NCBI GenBank assembly: GCA_948146395.1
Contig: OX411554.1
Span: forward strand, 40,381,687 to 40,445,686
DNA length: 64,000 nucleotides
Direction of reading: 5' to 3'
From: Fragum whitleyi
Lineage: Eukaryota > Mollusca > Bivalvia > Cardiida > Cardiidae
The notes below the pieces were generated by a model. That model saw only the letters and a list, made by a program, of their open reading frames with translations. It made no database searches and was not told where the DNA came from. Below, one piece after another: positions 21,893 to 33,352 of the stretch (its first letter is position 1; every line of letters starts with the position of its first letter). Position numbers and translations under genes: made by a program.

Positions 21893-22030
21893 GATTGGAC
21901 GACTTAGAAGCGTTTTTGGACAATTTCGGAGCGTTTTTGAGTGAGTGTATGGAATGAATCATGGGTACTGAGCGAGTGTTTTTTTAATGGTTTTGATCGA
22001 TATGAATGTCAACTTCACTCTGTTACTATC
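21893..22030 (-). mobile_element. MITE-A fragment, empty site of the copy-2 LINE
   Basis: GGAGCGTTTTTGAGTGAGTG, ATGGAATGAATCATGGGTAC and TGATCGATATGAATGTCAAC are the family's left part in minus orientation. The paralogue at 35245 is interrupted by a LINE after TTTGAGTGAG. Confidence 0.75.
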
Positions 22031-22129
22031 TGATTTTATTTGTTATACGATTAAAGAATACGATTAAAGATCATTTAATTCAAGAGCGTGGGTGTTTCTT
22101 GACAAGTTTTGTTAAGAGCCATATTTACA

Positions 22130-22430
22130 GTTCAGAAAATCGTGAAATTGACTCTAATTCCGACCCAAACCATTCTTATTCGCTTACAAGGTGCTCAATT
22201 CATTTATTCAATTTGCTCACTTAAACCATTCAAAACCACTAAAAGATCATTAAAAAGAAACGTTCAAGAACTACATTTAGAATAAAAATAGCTAGATATT
22301 TGTACGACGTCACTGATTTAATTGAAATTGTAAGTTTCTGATTGGTTCTTGAAGAAAATTGAAGCTTTTTTGATAAAACTTTTATACATATTTCCTTAAA
22401 GAAAGGTGATGAATATCGATAGCTTTGCTC
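22130..22430 (+). mobile_element. MITE-A copy, 3' truncated
   Basis: CAGTTCAGAAAATCGTGAAA start, TCTGATTGGTTCTTGAAGAA and AAAGAAAGGTGATGAATATC. It stops at the centre. Confidence 0.75.
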
Positions 22431-22603
22431 TAAGCCAGTTAGGAGACAGTCGAAAAATCATAATTCCAGTTGGGCAAATTTAAAGTAAGACATATTAAAG
22501 CTAAGAACTACCCAACACCATTACGCAAAAAAAACAACACAAAACAAACAAACAAAAAAACAACAACCATACAGTCGAAATTAACTACCATTTAATTTAT
22601 TTA

Positions 22604-22716
22604 CAGATTACCACATCGTGAAATTGACGCTTATCTCGGTCAAAACTGTTCATATTAACTCGCTTAGCGCTCAATTCATTCATTCTAACCACTCACCCCA
22701 GTCACTCAAAAACGTT
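22604..22716 (+). mobile_element. MITE-A 5' fragment
   Basis: ACAGATTACCACATCGTGAA, CGCTTAGCGCTCAATTCATT and CACTCAAAAACG are present. Nothing of the centre or right end follows. Confidence 0.8.
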
Positions 22717-22973
22717 TCGAAATAGTTTTAAAATGGGTTGACATTTCAATCGAATCCATAATTTTAATATCTTAAGATTATTTGTGTCCATCGAGTTTCG
22801 TGCATCCTGATTGGCTGAAAAAATGCTTTTATACCGCGATGAAAACAATTTTGAGCACGTAGCTATTTTTATCCTTGCGTGAAAAGTAAACCCTAAAAAA
22901 TCTGTCTTATTTTGGAGAATTTTTTTCACAGTAGTAAAGTATAAGATATGAAAAAAGATTTTTCTAATCTTAT

Positions 22974-23064
22974 GGAGGAATGAAACCAAAAACCTAATCA
23001 CACTCATGTATGAATCCGCTCCGCGAATTCACACAGTGTGATTAGGTTTTTAGTTTCATACCTC
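22974..23064. mobile_element. Foldback element, arms around AACCTAATCACACT
   Basis: GGAGGAATGAAACCAAAAAC and CTAATCACACT pair with AGTGTGATTAGGTTTTTAGT and TTCATACCTC across a 30-base loop. Single-arm relatives lie at about 49112-49143 and 50930-50965. Confidence 0.75.
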
Positions 23065-23104
23065 GGTGAAATTCGAAAATATTCTGTTAATTTCTATATT
23101 GATT

Positions 23105-23328
23105 TCGAAGCGTCTGATCGTCCGTGAAGACACTCAGTTAGAAAAGTACGTAGATTTCTATAAAAGGATGTTAATAAGGCATGGATTATTTTGTACAGTG
23201 AATAGAACATAGTGGGCATCACACTTGGATAGCGAAGATGTATTTTGTATAACCGGACGAAATAATCAATTAAGTTTTACCTCCCTTGAAAATCATTCAA
23301 ATTTCGATCAACGCACTCATTTGAGCCA
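23105..23328 (+). mobile_element. MITE-A-related degenerate 3' half
   Basis: CGTCTGATCGTCCGTGAAGA, TAAGTTTTACCTCCCTTGAA and AACGCACTCATTT resemble the family's right half. The corresponding copy-2 segment (37500-37720) continues to a recognisable right end. Confidence 0.55.
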
Positions 23329-23370
23329 GTGCATGACATTTCAAACAATTTCATCTGTGCGCAAAGCAAA

Positions 23371-23412
23371 GACTCTGGCCAGTCTGTGCATCTGCACAGT
23401 CTGACCAGAGTC
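23371..23412. repeat. Compact 20-bp-arm hairpin
   Basis: GACTCTGGCCAGTCTGTGCA pairs, with two mismatches, with TGCACAGTCTGACCAGAGTC, separated by TC. Confidence 0.8.
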
Positions 23413-23686
23413 TCCACTTTGAGATTTGTAGATAAACCAGATTTCAAAGTATCTGTAGACAGTAAGGCAAATTTCTCGTTACACTATGTTATTGTCTGGG
23501 CTTCTATTTTTTTGTAGCTCAAGAAGGTGTCGAGTTGTTGGAAATGTCAGGCACATGTTCATTTCATTAAAAGATCACATTACTTTTCAATTCTACGGTG
23601 TTCCTAAATGTATGAAATTAATCAAAAGAATCCATTGTTTTCTTTAACTCGAAATAATACGATGACATTTTTGTGTACATGTAACA

Positions 23687-23865
23687 ATGCAACAGTACCC
23701 GATTCCTAAATTGGATATTCGCCAAACCACATAAACGCACTGACTAGTTATCCAATAAAGAAATATCAATACAAAGCCTAACGCATAGCAGACGTAAATA
23801 TAGCGTGACTCGTTTTATTTAATGCGTATTGCAGTCAACAAGAATAATTCTGAGCAAAGAAAGAC
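23687..23865 (+). repeat. Rep-B dispersed repeat
   Basis: GCACTGACTAGTTATCCAAT, AAAGCCTAACGCATAGCAGA, CGTTTTATTTAATGCGTATT and GTCAACAAGAATAATTCTGA in order. It is near-identical in layout to 37793-37975. Confidence 0.85.
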
Positions 23866-23904
23866 GGTTCTATGAAGCTTTATGCAGCTTAATTTATATC
23901 TGTT

Positions 23905-24328
23905 ACAGTTTACTACATCGTGAAATTTACAAGGTAAATGATTTTGTAATGGTTAATGAATGAAATTGAATGAGTGTGTGGAGCGATTTTCAGGTGAAAT
24001 TAATGGGAGGTAATCCTATATAACAAATTTTGTTCAGAATGAACAAAATTGGCGATATTGATTACCTCCCTTTAATAAACTATGCATACAAGTTCTATAC
24101 ATAGCTTCCTATTTCTTCAAGATTATGAGAAGCTAACAATTTGAATAATGTCAGTGATATCGCGATTTCTCTATCAAAATTCATTGTTGATTCTATATTT
24201 TTCAATGGGTTTGAGCGATTTTGAATGGATTTCAGTGGGTGTTTGGAATGAATGAAAAGAGCGCTGAGTGAGCGATTCAGAGCGTTTTGGTTTAGGCGAA
24301 TGTCAATTTCACGATGTAACTAACTGTA
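23905..24328 (-). mobile_element. MITE-A copy, full length, minus orientation
   Basis: ACAGTTTACTACATCGTGAA to TTCACGATGTAACTAACTGT. The central palindrome GGGAGGTAATCCTATATAAC...GATTACCTCCCTTTAATAAA is clear. TA lies at both outer edges. Confidence 0.9.
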
Positions 24329-24463
24329 ATCATGTGTAACTTTCTAGCAAACAAAATCTTTCATTTTTTTTAAAGCGATTTAAATCTTTATATATATATA
24401 TGAATAGGTGATGGCTAGTTGAAAAGCACAAGGTTTTTGTCTATCGTCTTACAGTAAATCAAA

Positions 24464-24490
24464 TCGTAAAATAGACACTCATCTCGATCA
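24464..24490 (+). mobile_element. MITE-A 5' stub truncated by the duplication junction
   Basis: ACAGTAAATCAAATCGTAAA, ATAGACACTCATCTCGATCA, then an abrupt switch to TTTTAGATCACTGGC, the first bases of duplication copy 2. In copy 2 the same element continues past this point at 38600. Confidence 0.82.
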
Positions 24491-24925
24491 TTTTAGATCA
24501 CTGGCTATCAAATAAACACTAGTCATAACTTTATAAGAGTAGAAAATATGATATCTATGTTATCTATGTATATTTAAAAAAAAATTTAAATAAAAACATA
24601 AGATTAAATGACATTCGTGTTTAACACATACATTTCTTTTTTTCTTCTTAGACATCTTTAAAACGCTTACTCAACTTTTTTTTCGCCCTTTACCATTATT
24701 TTGAATATAAACTTTGCTTTCAACTAAAAAAATATGTTTGGGTCGGAATTTAATAGTCTGCTTTAATGGGAAGTCAAAACTAGCAAATAAGTTTCTAAAT
24801 ATTGTATAAACCCCCTTCTTCATTCTTGCATGGATTCCACTCGATATATTCAATGCAACAGTTGTCAAAATACTGCATGCATAAGTTATACAATCGAATG
24901 ACTAGCTACCTTTATGATATACTCA

Positions 24926-25499
24926 AAGAAAAAAGTATTGCAAGATCCGATTTTCAATTAAGAAGTTAAAAAGAATGGCGATTTGTGATACTTTGGCGTA
25001 TTCTAAGACACAACAAATGCTTTCAGTCAACCTTATAACCCCAATGAAATGGATAAAAAGTCTTAATTTACCCAAGTCAACCATTTCATGAAATTAATTG
25101 TTAATATAACAAGAATAAGTTTTTCCAAAAATATTCATCCTCGATTAACTATGGCTGCATCGACTAACTAGGTGAGATTTCAACCCGAAAACCGTCTCTA
25201 ATCCTAGAGTAGTTATCGCGATAACTGTAAGGCCAATATTGTATATATCTAGAGACACTGACATTCATGGCACCATCTTTTCTCCTCATACTCTAGATTA
25301 GAGGTTGCATTTCAATGCCGCCATTACTCTTGCAAAACCTGATACAGCTTTCTCGGATTTTCAAATTGATTTAATTATTCTCATACTCGGCGTCGAAAAT
25401 AATATCTCTCAAACGCTTTTAGCTTCACATCTGACTTTATTGAAAGTAAATTAACATCTTCTTAATTCGAATGTTGCAATACTTTTTTCTTTGTGTATA
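24926..25499. mobile_element. 574-bp CTCAAAGAAAAAAGT MITE, paralogue in copy 2
   Basis: Same termini and TA flanks as 14699-15272, with only a handful of substitutions, as expected from the segmental duplication. Confidence 0.85.
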
Positions 25500-25863
25500 G
25501 TTTACATGTTCACACCAAGTTATTGAAAGCCTAGCACTTGATCCCTAATCGATGAACAGATTTTATCTTTGACCTGAAAACTAATTCATATGCATAGAGT
25601 TGTCCACATTTGGTGACACATATGAATGGTTTTGCTCTTTTAGTATCTCGTTTTGTAAGATTGTTATTTATTTCGTTCTCACACAAGTCTGTTTCTTAGA
25701 ACATCGTTGAATCTAGACATTCGTATTCTAAGTTTTATTTTTCATATCTTTAGCCGCCGTCATAGCATTTAATCAATCCATTAATTTTCATATCTTTGCT
25801 AAAATTTATAGGCACAATTTTATGAATTTCCGTAAAACGGGTAGAACATTTTATTGTATCTTC

Positions 25864-25990
25864 CTTGCGTTCAAGATGGCAAAACGGTACAAATGTTTGC
25901 AAATTATACCCTGCTTTGCACGAAAGCGCGCGTGCAAAGCAGGGTACAATGTGCAACCAGTTGGAGTATTTTTTTAAACCTGAACGCAGC
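25864..25990. mobile_element. FB1 foldback element, paralogue in copy 2
   Basis: Essentially identical to 15637-15763. TACCCTGCTTTGCACG and CGTGCAAAGCAGGGTA form the inner stem. Confidence 0.85.
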
Positions 25991-26161
25991 GCTGATAAAC
26001 ATGAATGATAGACTTGATTCACTCGAAAGCTAACAATATAAATCTAGACTACAGAAGTCCTAAAACAATGTGATGTGAACAGAAATATGGGATCTGTCAT
26101 GAGATTTTGTTGGAGACTAGCTAATCTTAACTGAGTTTAGAATAGAAATGTCATTCAGTTA

Positions 26162-26310
26162 GTGGACCCGTAATAGTTCTACACCGTTTCGGAAGTAATG
26201 AACTTTAACAGTGTTAACAGAGTTTTCCTAATGATTTTCATTCGGAAATCTCGGTTAACATTGCGAAAGGTCGTAAGGTCCAAAATGTTGTGATACTATT
26301 ACGGGTCCAC
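26162..26310. mobile_element. FB2 foldback element, 149 bp, paralogue in copy 2
   Basis: GTGGACCCGTAATAGTTC to GATACTATTACGGGTCCAC, with TA on both sides. It is nested in the FB3 arms, as at 15862-16172. Confidence 0.88.
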
Positions 26311-26543
26311 TACCTTAAGCGAGCCTTGGAGAGCTTAATAACTTTTCTATTTTGGACACGGTTAAGATCAGTTCGTCTAAAAACAAAAGCTGGTGAGATT
26401 CTTTTTCTGACATTAACATTTTTTTGTACGTCCAAAACCAATTCTTCGAATGCCCAGATGACAAAAATACCGCGAAAACGTGCGTAAATAGACGCCATGA
26501 TGACGTCACTTAAATGTGAATCTACAAACATGTAAGGCAGGAT

Positions 26544-26990
26544 ACAGTAAAAGAACATCGTGAAATTGACAATATTATTGATTTTGGAATGATTTTGGAA
26601 TGACATTAAATGAGTGTGTGGAGCGAGTTTGGAGTGAAATTATAGGGAAATTATCCAATATCGCTTATTTTGTTCAGGATGAACATAAGAATCGATATTT
26701 ATTACCCCCCCCCCCCTTCCCTTTAATAAAACATATGCCCTTTTTGTTTGTGTGTCGTAGTGGACCGATCAAACACTTTGAAGTCCACACCAGCTTAGAA
26801 AATTGTAGAATAATTATGTCGATTAAAATTTATTGGTAAACGTCTTGAACGATATAAAATATTTTCGATTGATTTCGGAGCGTTTTTTGATCGAATTGAG
26901 TAAATGTTTGGAATGAATGAATGGATCGCTGAGTGAATGATTTAGAATGATTTTGTTTGGAATTATTGTCAATTTCACGATGTTTTAACT
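26544..26990 (-). mobile_element. MITE-A copy, paralogue of 16317-16763
   Basis: Sequence nearly identical to the copy-1 element, including the C tract (12 C here). Confidence 0.88.
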
Positions 26991-27376
26991 CCATCTCTGA
27001 CTGCAGTCCGTTATAGAAGACAATACAACCTACGCAATAAAAGTAAAGTACACGTGTCTGAGTTGAAGCTAGATGAGTTCTTTACACTTTGACAATCCGT
27101 CCGAAGAGTGAATTTCGGACGAAGAACGGATACCTAAAGTATTGAAAAACGGGTGTATGATTGATATTTCTATCTCGACAGTGATACCTATTTAGTAAAA
27201 TCCGATTAGGTAAATAGGCATTTGAGAGCTATATATCTCTAAGCTTCTTTTCTAGAAAATGATGTTGCGATGAAATTGTAGGAGGCTACGGTTGCTATAA
27301 TTAATAAAAGATTCATCGGCAAAGTGAGAGCTCTGTCTAAGCTTATACAATTTCAACCTGAAATAGTTTTAAAATA

Positions 27377-27398
27377 GTAATAAAAATAATAATGATAA

Positions 27399-27482
<84 letters not shown>

Positions 27483-27502
27483 TGATAATAAAAATGATAA
27501 TA
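27377..27502 (+). repeat. AAT microsatellite, copy 2
   Basis: Paralogous to 17150-17273. It has lost an internal GATAATA interruption and gained an extra AAAATGATAAT at the end. Confidence 0.97.
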
Positions 27503-27826
27503 CACTCCTTTGTTATGGATAGTTATTCAATCATCTAAACCGAACTTAGTAAAATGAAAGTCTAATTAGAACATGGTCGATCATGTTTAGGTCATTGTGT
27601 TTTCCAGCTCGCCTAAATTGAGCTATTGAGGCCAATAAATTACTGTAATTCACTAGGTCATTTTATATTAAGTTTCTTACATTTGCTGTTAAGTTCGCAA
27701 GTTTTATCTCAACCATTGTCTCACCCGTCTCTTATTTACAATATTTTAATGTTTGTTTCTGTCTTTTTAATATGTATAGTCAACGGCGGCACTCATTCTT
27801 TCCGAATATTTGTCTCTCGCCATTGG

Positions 27827-27995
27827 GTTGATAATCGGTGACCTATGTGAGATAGCAGCTGGAGGCTAGGAAAGAATGTGATGATTGTACTGGTGAGAGA
27901 AATACCAGGAACCCATTGTTAGGTGCTCCAGCCGCCGCGATATAACTGAAAAAAATGTTGAAAGCGACATTAAACTCCATTCAATCAATCAATAA
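27827..27995 (+). mobile_element. SINE-like 3' region, paralogue in copy 2
   Basis: Same GCGATATAACTGAAAAAAAT core and CCATTCAATCAATCAA tail as 17600-17768. Confidence 0.65.
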
Positions 27996-28267
27996 AATAT
28001 GTGTAGTGTTAAGAAAGTTCTTCATAAACGACTTTTTGAAAAACTTATCTTCAGTCAGATCACTCTGACATGTTAATCAATCAAAACTGACTTATCAAAA
28101 TGTGATCCGAAAGAATATATTTTCAATGTAATAACCTCCATGTCAGTCAAAGTCGTCTAAAATTTAATCAGTGACCCGTCGTGCAAAAAGAGTCCATCTA
28201 TGTATTTCGTAAAGAGTCTACCATAGCCAGACTGCACAGGCTGACTAGGGTCGAAACTGTTCTCACT

Positions 28268-28707
28268 ACAGGTAGTTACATCGTCAAATTGACATTCATC
28301 TCAATTAAAAATATTCTTAATCACTCAATCAGCGCTCCATTCATTCATTTCAATCACTCATTCAAACCAATTCATAAACGCTCAAAATGACTAAAATAAA
28401 CAGGATCAACTACTACATTCAAAATGACAAACCAAAAACTAAATTTCGATCTCACTGACATAATTGAAATTTTGAGCGTCTGATTTGCTCTTGAACAAAT
28501 AGGAAGCTATCTGTAGAATTTTTATGTCTATTTCATTAAAGGGAGGTAATTCATATCACTCATTTTGTTTATCCTGGTCAAAATTAGTGAAATTGAATTA
28601 CCTCCCTTAAATTTTAATCAAAACTGGCTCCTCTCACTCATTCAACATCACTCCGAAATTTTCCCAAAATCGTCCACCTTGTCAATTTCTCGATGTTGTC
28701 ATCTGTA
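28268..28707 (+). mobile_element. MITE-A copy, paralogue of 18041-18479
   Basis: Same element. Differences from copy 1 begin to accumulate in its right end (TTCTCGATGTTGTCATCTGT versus TTCCCGTTGTTGTCAACTGT). Confidence 0.88.
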
Positions 28708-28942
28708 TTCCCATGTCCCGAATAAAGAATGACCTACATACATTCACGAGAAAGAATTTTTGAAATGCGACCCTGTTGGAGCAGCACTAGAACCTATCTA
28801 TTTTTCAAATAATATACGGAGTTTCCAGATGATCCCCTTTCTCGTGACGGGTCGCACATACTCAATTATAAAAGCCTGTCAAGCCCAGGCCTTTCAGGGG
28901 ATGCAATTAACTACTAATAACCGAACTCAAACTGGCAAATAT

Positions 28943-29318
28943 TGTTAAAACATAATGGAATTAACGTGATGAATGATTTTGGAATGAAATGAATGAGTGT
29001 GTGGAGCGACTTTTGAGTGAATTCAATGGAAGGTAATCCAAATCGTAAATTTTGTTCATGATGAACAAAATAAGTGATATTTATTAACCCCCTTTAATAA
29101 GATTTTATAACTAGCGTCTAGCATTTCTCCAAGAAACTACCAGACGCTTGCAATTTGAATTATTTCAGTGAAATCGCGATTTTTTTCTAGCTTTAGTCAT
29201 TTTGAAAGAAGTTGTTGATTCTATCTTTTTCAGTGAATTTGGAGCGTTTTTAAATGGTTTGAAGTGAATGAATCGAGCCCTGAGCGAGTGATTGGGACTG
29301 GTTTTTGATTGAGACGAA
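28943..29318 (-). mobile_element. MITE-A copy cut by a retroposed fragment
   Basis: Paralogue of 18714-19127. It runs to GAGACGAATGTC at 29318 and then gives way to foreign sequence. The last bases of the terminus, TGTTAACTGTAGC, resume at 29757. Confidence 0.82.
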
Positions 29319-29756
29319 TGTCCTCTTGGACTCTTAAATAAACCTCTAATACAGAAGAGTCCATCTGAACAGTTGATAGATATGCTCGGTGGCCTTGTGC
29401 AGTACTGTGACAACAACAAGCAAAGTCATCAAGCCATATCTCTAATATACTCAGCTGTTCACAAAGTGCTGTAAGTATGTAAAATGATCGTTTTGAAGGA
29501 ACCCTTTTCTTGAGATATAAGTCTTATGTATCTGTGGTTCTATATATCTATCAGCATCCTATTTCCGCTATGCCCTTCTTCGATACATGTTAACTTTAAA
29601 TTTTGTACCTCTTTTTCAAAGCTATAACTTTCACATTTTATGTTGTAAATAGTTTATTGTGTCTAGCATTTGTATTGTATATGTGTTGTTTCATTTTGTA
29701 ATTTGTATTGTTGTAAAATTGAGCTCTCCTATTTTGGAGGTAATAAAAGAATCAAT
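29319..29756 (+). pseudogene. Retroposed 3' end of an unidentified transcript (C-terminal ORF, 3' UTR, AATAAA)
   Basis: Absent from copy 1, where GAGACGAATGTC continues directly into AATTTCACG. The insert opens with an uninterrupted frame from its first bases to TAA near 29473. The frame reads LGLLNKPLIQKSPSEQLIDM, then LGGLVQYCDNNKQSHQAI and SLIYSAVHKVL, and is followed by about 280 bp of AT-rich untranslated-like sequence. AATAAA lies about 15 bases before the 3' end (GGTAATAAAAGAATCAATCA). About 13 bases of the target are missing rather than duplicated. It could be the 3' end of a processed mRNA or of a non-LTR element. The C-terminal peptide is not recognised. The GTAAGT after the last codons is noted but may be chance. 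Confidence 0.55.
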
Positions 29757-29773
29757 CAATCTGTTAACTGTAG

Positions 29774-31194
29774 CATCAAACGCTGGTCCATTTAAGTATT
29801 TATCTACGTCGGAGGGGAAGCACGTGAAACAAACATATCAGAAAATCGTGAATTATTTGTCAATACGTGACCAATTTGAATTTGGTTTGAATCAGAAAAG
29901 GTGGAGAAAATGTCAGGATTTGCTGTAGATGACAAATCTTTTGAAATATTTTGTTTAGAAAAAAAGTTATTGACGACCAAGTAAAATACGTATATTGTCG
30001 TCATGAACTTTTGTATCAGCTTACCACATCCAGCAAATTCTTGACGTTTTTTCCACCTTCTCTGATTCAAACCCTTTTTTTCAAATCGGTCAAGTAAATA
30101 CAGGATTATTATAAAATATCGAAAAATGATGTCACGTGATTCACCACCGTAATTTCGCAATTTGCATTCTTTCTTGAATAATCTTACTTCCGCAATATAC
30201 GAAATGATTCAGCGTTTTTTTCTCCTTCTTTGACTGGTACCCTAAAAGGGACCCGTTCCCAGTGCACATAAGTGACATTTTTTCCCAAAAATCACGAAAA
30301 ACCCCAATTTAGTAAATTGAACACAATACTTAAGTTTTTGTCCAAAACCACCATCATAAGATTTTCCCAATTTTTGTAAAAATATCGCATATTTCCAAAT
30401 GTGCCTGGTTTAAGGCCCAATAATAGCCTGAGAAAAAAAACACTGTGACTATTGAATGTTGTTGTTGACCATATATTCAATCAAAAGATAGATTTTGTCC
30501 ATAAGTATAACGTTCTTCTTTCAAACCAATATTTATGGCATTAACTAGTTTCGTCACAATAAAGAAAGTCTAATTAATAAGATAATCTTATTTGGTTAAG
30601 AAAACGACTATAATTGCGTGTTTTTAGCTCCACTGGTCGTAGAATGAATTTTTTGGACATGCTCTCTCAGATTCATTCGAGAAATTTTGAATGCTTTGGT
30701 TAAAAAAAAGGTACATTACAAAAATCAATTGAAATACCTTCTCTTAGACATATGTGTACACTTCAATGTAAAAAGAAATATTTCTTAGGACTTGCCATCT
30801 TATATTCCTTTAAGGGATTCTGATTGCACCAAACAATTGGTGTTATGCGCTAGGGAAAAAAAGGAGAAAAATAGGTTCAAAATGGTGAAATATTTAAAAA
30901 AAATTCTTAAACCAATTTGAAGAATTTAATCAAATTACGCATGATTGTTGAAATATTTTCTCACAGATTCTTTCAAAACATGCTGATCGTAAAAAATACA
31001 TGGTTGCAATAGGCTACCTCGCACAGAGAAAAAAAACAATACCGTAAAACTAAAAAAAAAATCTGCCTCATTTATTAAATGGGCAAAACAAAATAGATTA
31101 TAAATTATAGTTGCTGGGATATTCTCTCTCAGATTCCTTCCAGAAATCTTGATCGAAAACAACACTAACAGCAAACAAACAAGCAAACAAACGC
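29774..31194. other. Duplicated unassigned DNA (copy 2)
   Basis: Collinear with 19130-20971, minus the 304-bp foldback insertion and part of the AGCTCCACTGG head (here ACTGGTCGTAGAATG, near 30640). No conserved reading frame is seen between the copies. Confidence 0.6.
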
Positions 31195-31335
31195 TGGTGT
31201 TTCAGTTAGTAACGTCGTGAAAGTGACATAAACCTCGATCAAAACCATTCTTAATCGCTCACTCAGCGCTCAGTTCATTCATTCCAAACACTCACTCTAA
31301 CCATTCAAAAACGCTCAAAATGACTAAAAGATATA
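31195..31335 (+). mobile_element. MITE-A copy, left part, split by the 3.09-kb element
   Basis: TTAGTAACGTCGTGAAAGTG, TTAATCGCTCACTCAGCGCT and AAAATGACTAAAAGATATA; the remainder is at 34422-34730. It corresponds to the intact 20972-21379. Confidence 0.88.
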
Positions 31336-31484
31336 CTGAATGCAAAAAGTTTAGTCGCACTTTTTATGACGTCAAAAAGAAGTCAACCTATGTAACGAAG
31401 CAAAACTTTCTATTTGAAATATATTTGCCATCCCATTGGCTTACTTTTTATGCCCCCGATAGGGAGGCATCATAAATTTGACTT

Positions 31485-31560
31485 GTCAATCCGTCCGTCT
31501 GTCTGTCCGTCTGTCCGTCCGTCCGTCCGTCCGTCCGTCCGTCCGTCCGTCATTCCGTCC
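31485..31560 (+). repeat. CCGT microsatellite inside the 3.09-kb element
   Basis: GTCCGTCTGTCTGTCCGTCT followed by (CCGT)n. The Pro-Ser-Val-Arg repeat frames are artefacts. Confidence 0.95.
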
Positions 31561-32229
31561 AAAAACTTTAACATTGGCCATAACTTCCTTATTACTATCA
31601 AAGCGGTGTCGGGGGCATTGTCATCTTACAGTGACAGCTCTTGTTGTCATAACTTTTTTAATTTTACTCTCAGACATACGTCTGATATGACGTAAATGTG
31701 GATTTTACGTACTAAGTTGATAGCTGCGTGTAACAAAATGAATTAATGTTCTTTTTTGTTTTAATGGAATACTCTTATTCCGCGTAAATATTAAACACTA
31801 AAATGCATTGCATCCTTCGAAAAAGAGCGAAGTTTTGACATGACGTAAATCAAATGGATATCGCATGGACATATCGATTACGGTGTGCATATCTGGGAGG
31901 TGATGAAATTGCATTTAGCTTCTGCGACTTTCGTTTTTATTATCACTCGGTTCATTGCGAATAAATATTGACATAATATGACCCAATTTCGTTTTACAGA
32001 TCTTGTTTAAGCGACAATAGGAGGGTAACCGAACGTCATGCCGTTACGTTAAAAATTGAATGCTTTCATTATCCCAACTGATTGCAATTGGTAATCAAAG
32101 TACTGAAAGTACTGATAAGTTGGAATGCGTTCAAGAGACTATGACATCAAGCCACTAACGAAGCTGACGCCTCCCGCCCAGGTGATCACATAATACGTCT
32201 CGACTTTTGACTAAAAAATTCACCAAACC

Positions 32230-32670
32230 GCGTTAAAATATGCACAAGGTCAGATGACTAGGAACATTTTGTAAAAGTTTCATCCAAATCGGTCCATAAA
32301 TGGAGGAGGAGTTGCGTTCACAAGATTTTTCAAATGAAGGCCTCTTTTTCCATGACACGGCTTTTATTCATCAAACCGTGACAATAGGCACTAGGTCAGG
32401 TGACTAGGAACTTTCTGTGAAAGTCTCATCCAAATCGGTCAATAAATGAGGGAGGAGTTGTGTAAACAAGATTTTTTTTTACATGAAGTCTCTTTTTTCC
32501 ATTGCGCGGCTGAAATTACAAAATCGTGACTTTACGCGCAAGATCAGGTGATAAAGAAAATTCTGTGAAAGTTTCATCCAAATCCAACTAGAAATTTTAG
32601 AGGAGTTGTGCTCACAAGAAAAGTGGACGTACGTACGGACATGCGCAGACGGAGAAGATGACGCCAATAT
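32230..32670 (+). repeat. Three tandem ~145-bp units
   Basis: AGGTCAGATGACTAGGAAC, AGGTCAGGTGACTAGGAAC and AGATCAGGTGATAAAGAAA are each followed by TTTCATCCAAATC-like and GGAGGAGTTGyG blocks. The last unit ends in a GGACGTACGTACGGACATGC block. 6310-6525 is a solitary relative. Confidence 0.8.
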
Positions 32671-33352
32671 ACGACCGCCTCAAGCTGCGTATAAAAATGA
32701 AATCCGAGAAAATGCTTGCACGGTTAATATAGCAAAATTCAAGACTAGCCTTTAGGCAACGCAAATTTATGCGTAAATTAAACGATACATGTTTTTTGAA
32801 AGCCAAAAATTTTCTTGATATTTGATAAAAACAAAGGCTGCTGTAGTTAACTTGTGATAATCTTTAATGATATATAAAGGATTGCGCACGTGCGTATTTT
32901 TGCACAAGTGAATTTATGTCTAAGCAATTTTAGAGAAAATGGACAATAGCAGAAAGAGAAGATAAATGTTTGCCTATAGACCCGCAATTTAGAGTGAGTG
33001 ATCAAAGGTAAATTTTCTCCATACAGGTATAGACAAAACTGACCTTTGATCTATCACTAAAACTTGTGAATCTATACCTTCGTCGATCCTTGCTGCGTCC
33101 ACCATCAAGTGAAATTGTCGCTCGATTTGGAAATGGGGAATCATTTTATTAAGAGAAGTATTAAAAAAGAGAATATTTTCTGGATCGGGTTGTTAATACA
33201 GATAAATAATCTGCAGATTTTGCGCGTTTCTAATAATGGTTTACGAAACAATTATATAAAAAAAAAACATTTGAACTACGGTATTTTGTTGAAGTGTGTA
33301 AAAAGCTCGTTCAGAAAGAGAAACTAGACCTCTAAAAGAAGCTATAACATAA

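Larger units (their letters stand above)
14261..24490 (+). repeat. Tandem segmental duplication, copy 1 (~10.2 kb)
   Basis: The sequence starting TTTTAGATCACTGGCTATCA at 14261 starts again at 24491, with the same downstream order of elements. Offsets are 10221-10230 over the first several kb. To about 18.45 kb the two copies differ only by rare substitutions and small indels. Beyond that they diverge progressively but remain collinear to 24490, which corresponds to about 38600 in copy 2. Both start points are preceded by TCA. The right end of copy 1 lies inside the 5' end of a MITE-A copy. Confidence 0.93.

Noticed and set aside
29456..29480. Splice donor at the end of the retroposed frame (GCTGTAAGTATG)
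   Set aside because: The TAA within this string already ends the frame, and a retroposed copy would not be expected to carry an intron boundary. Noted in the feature only.
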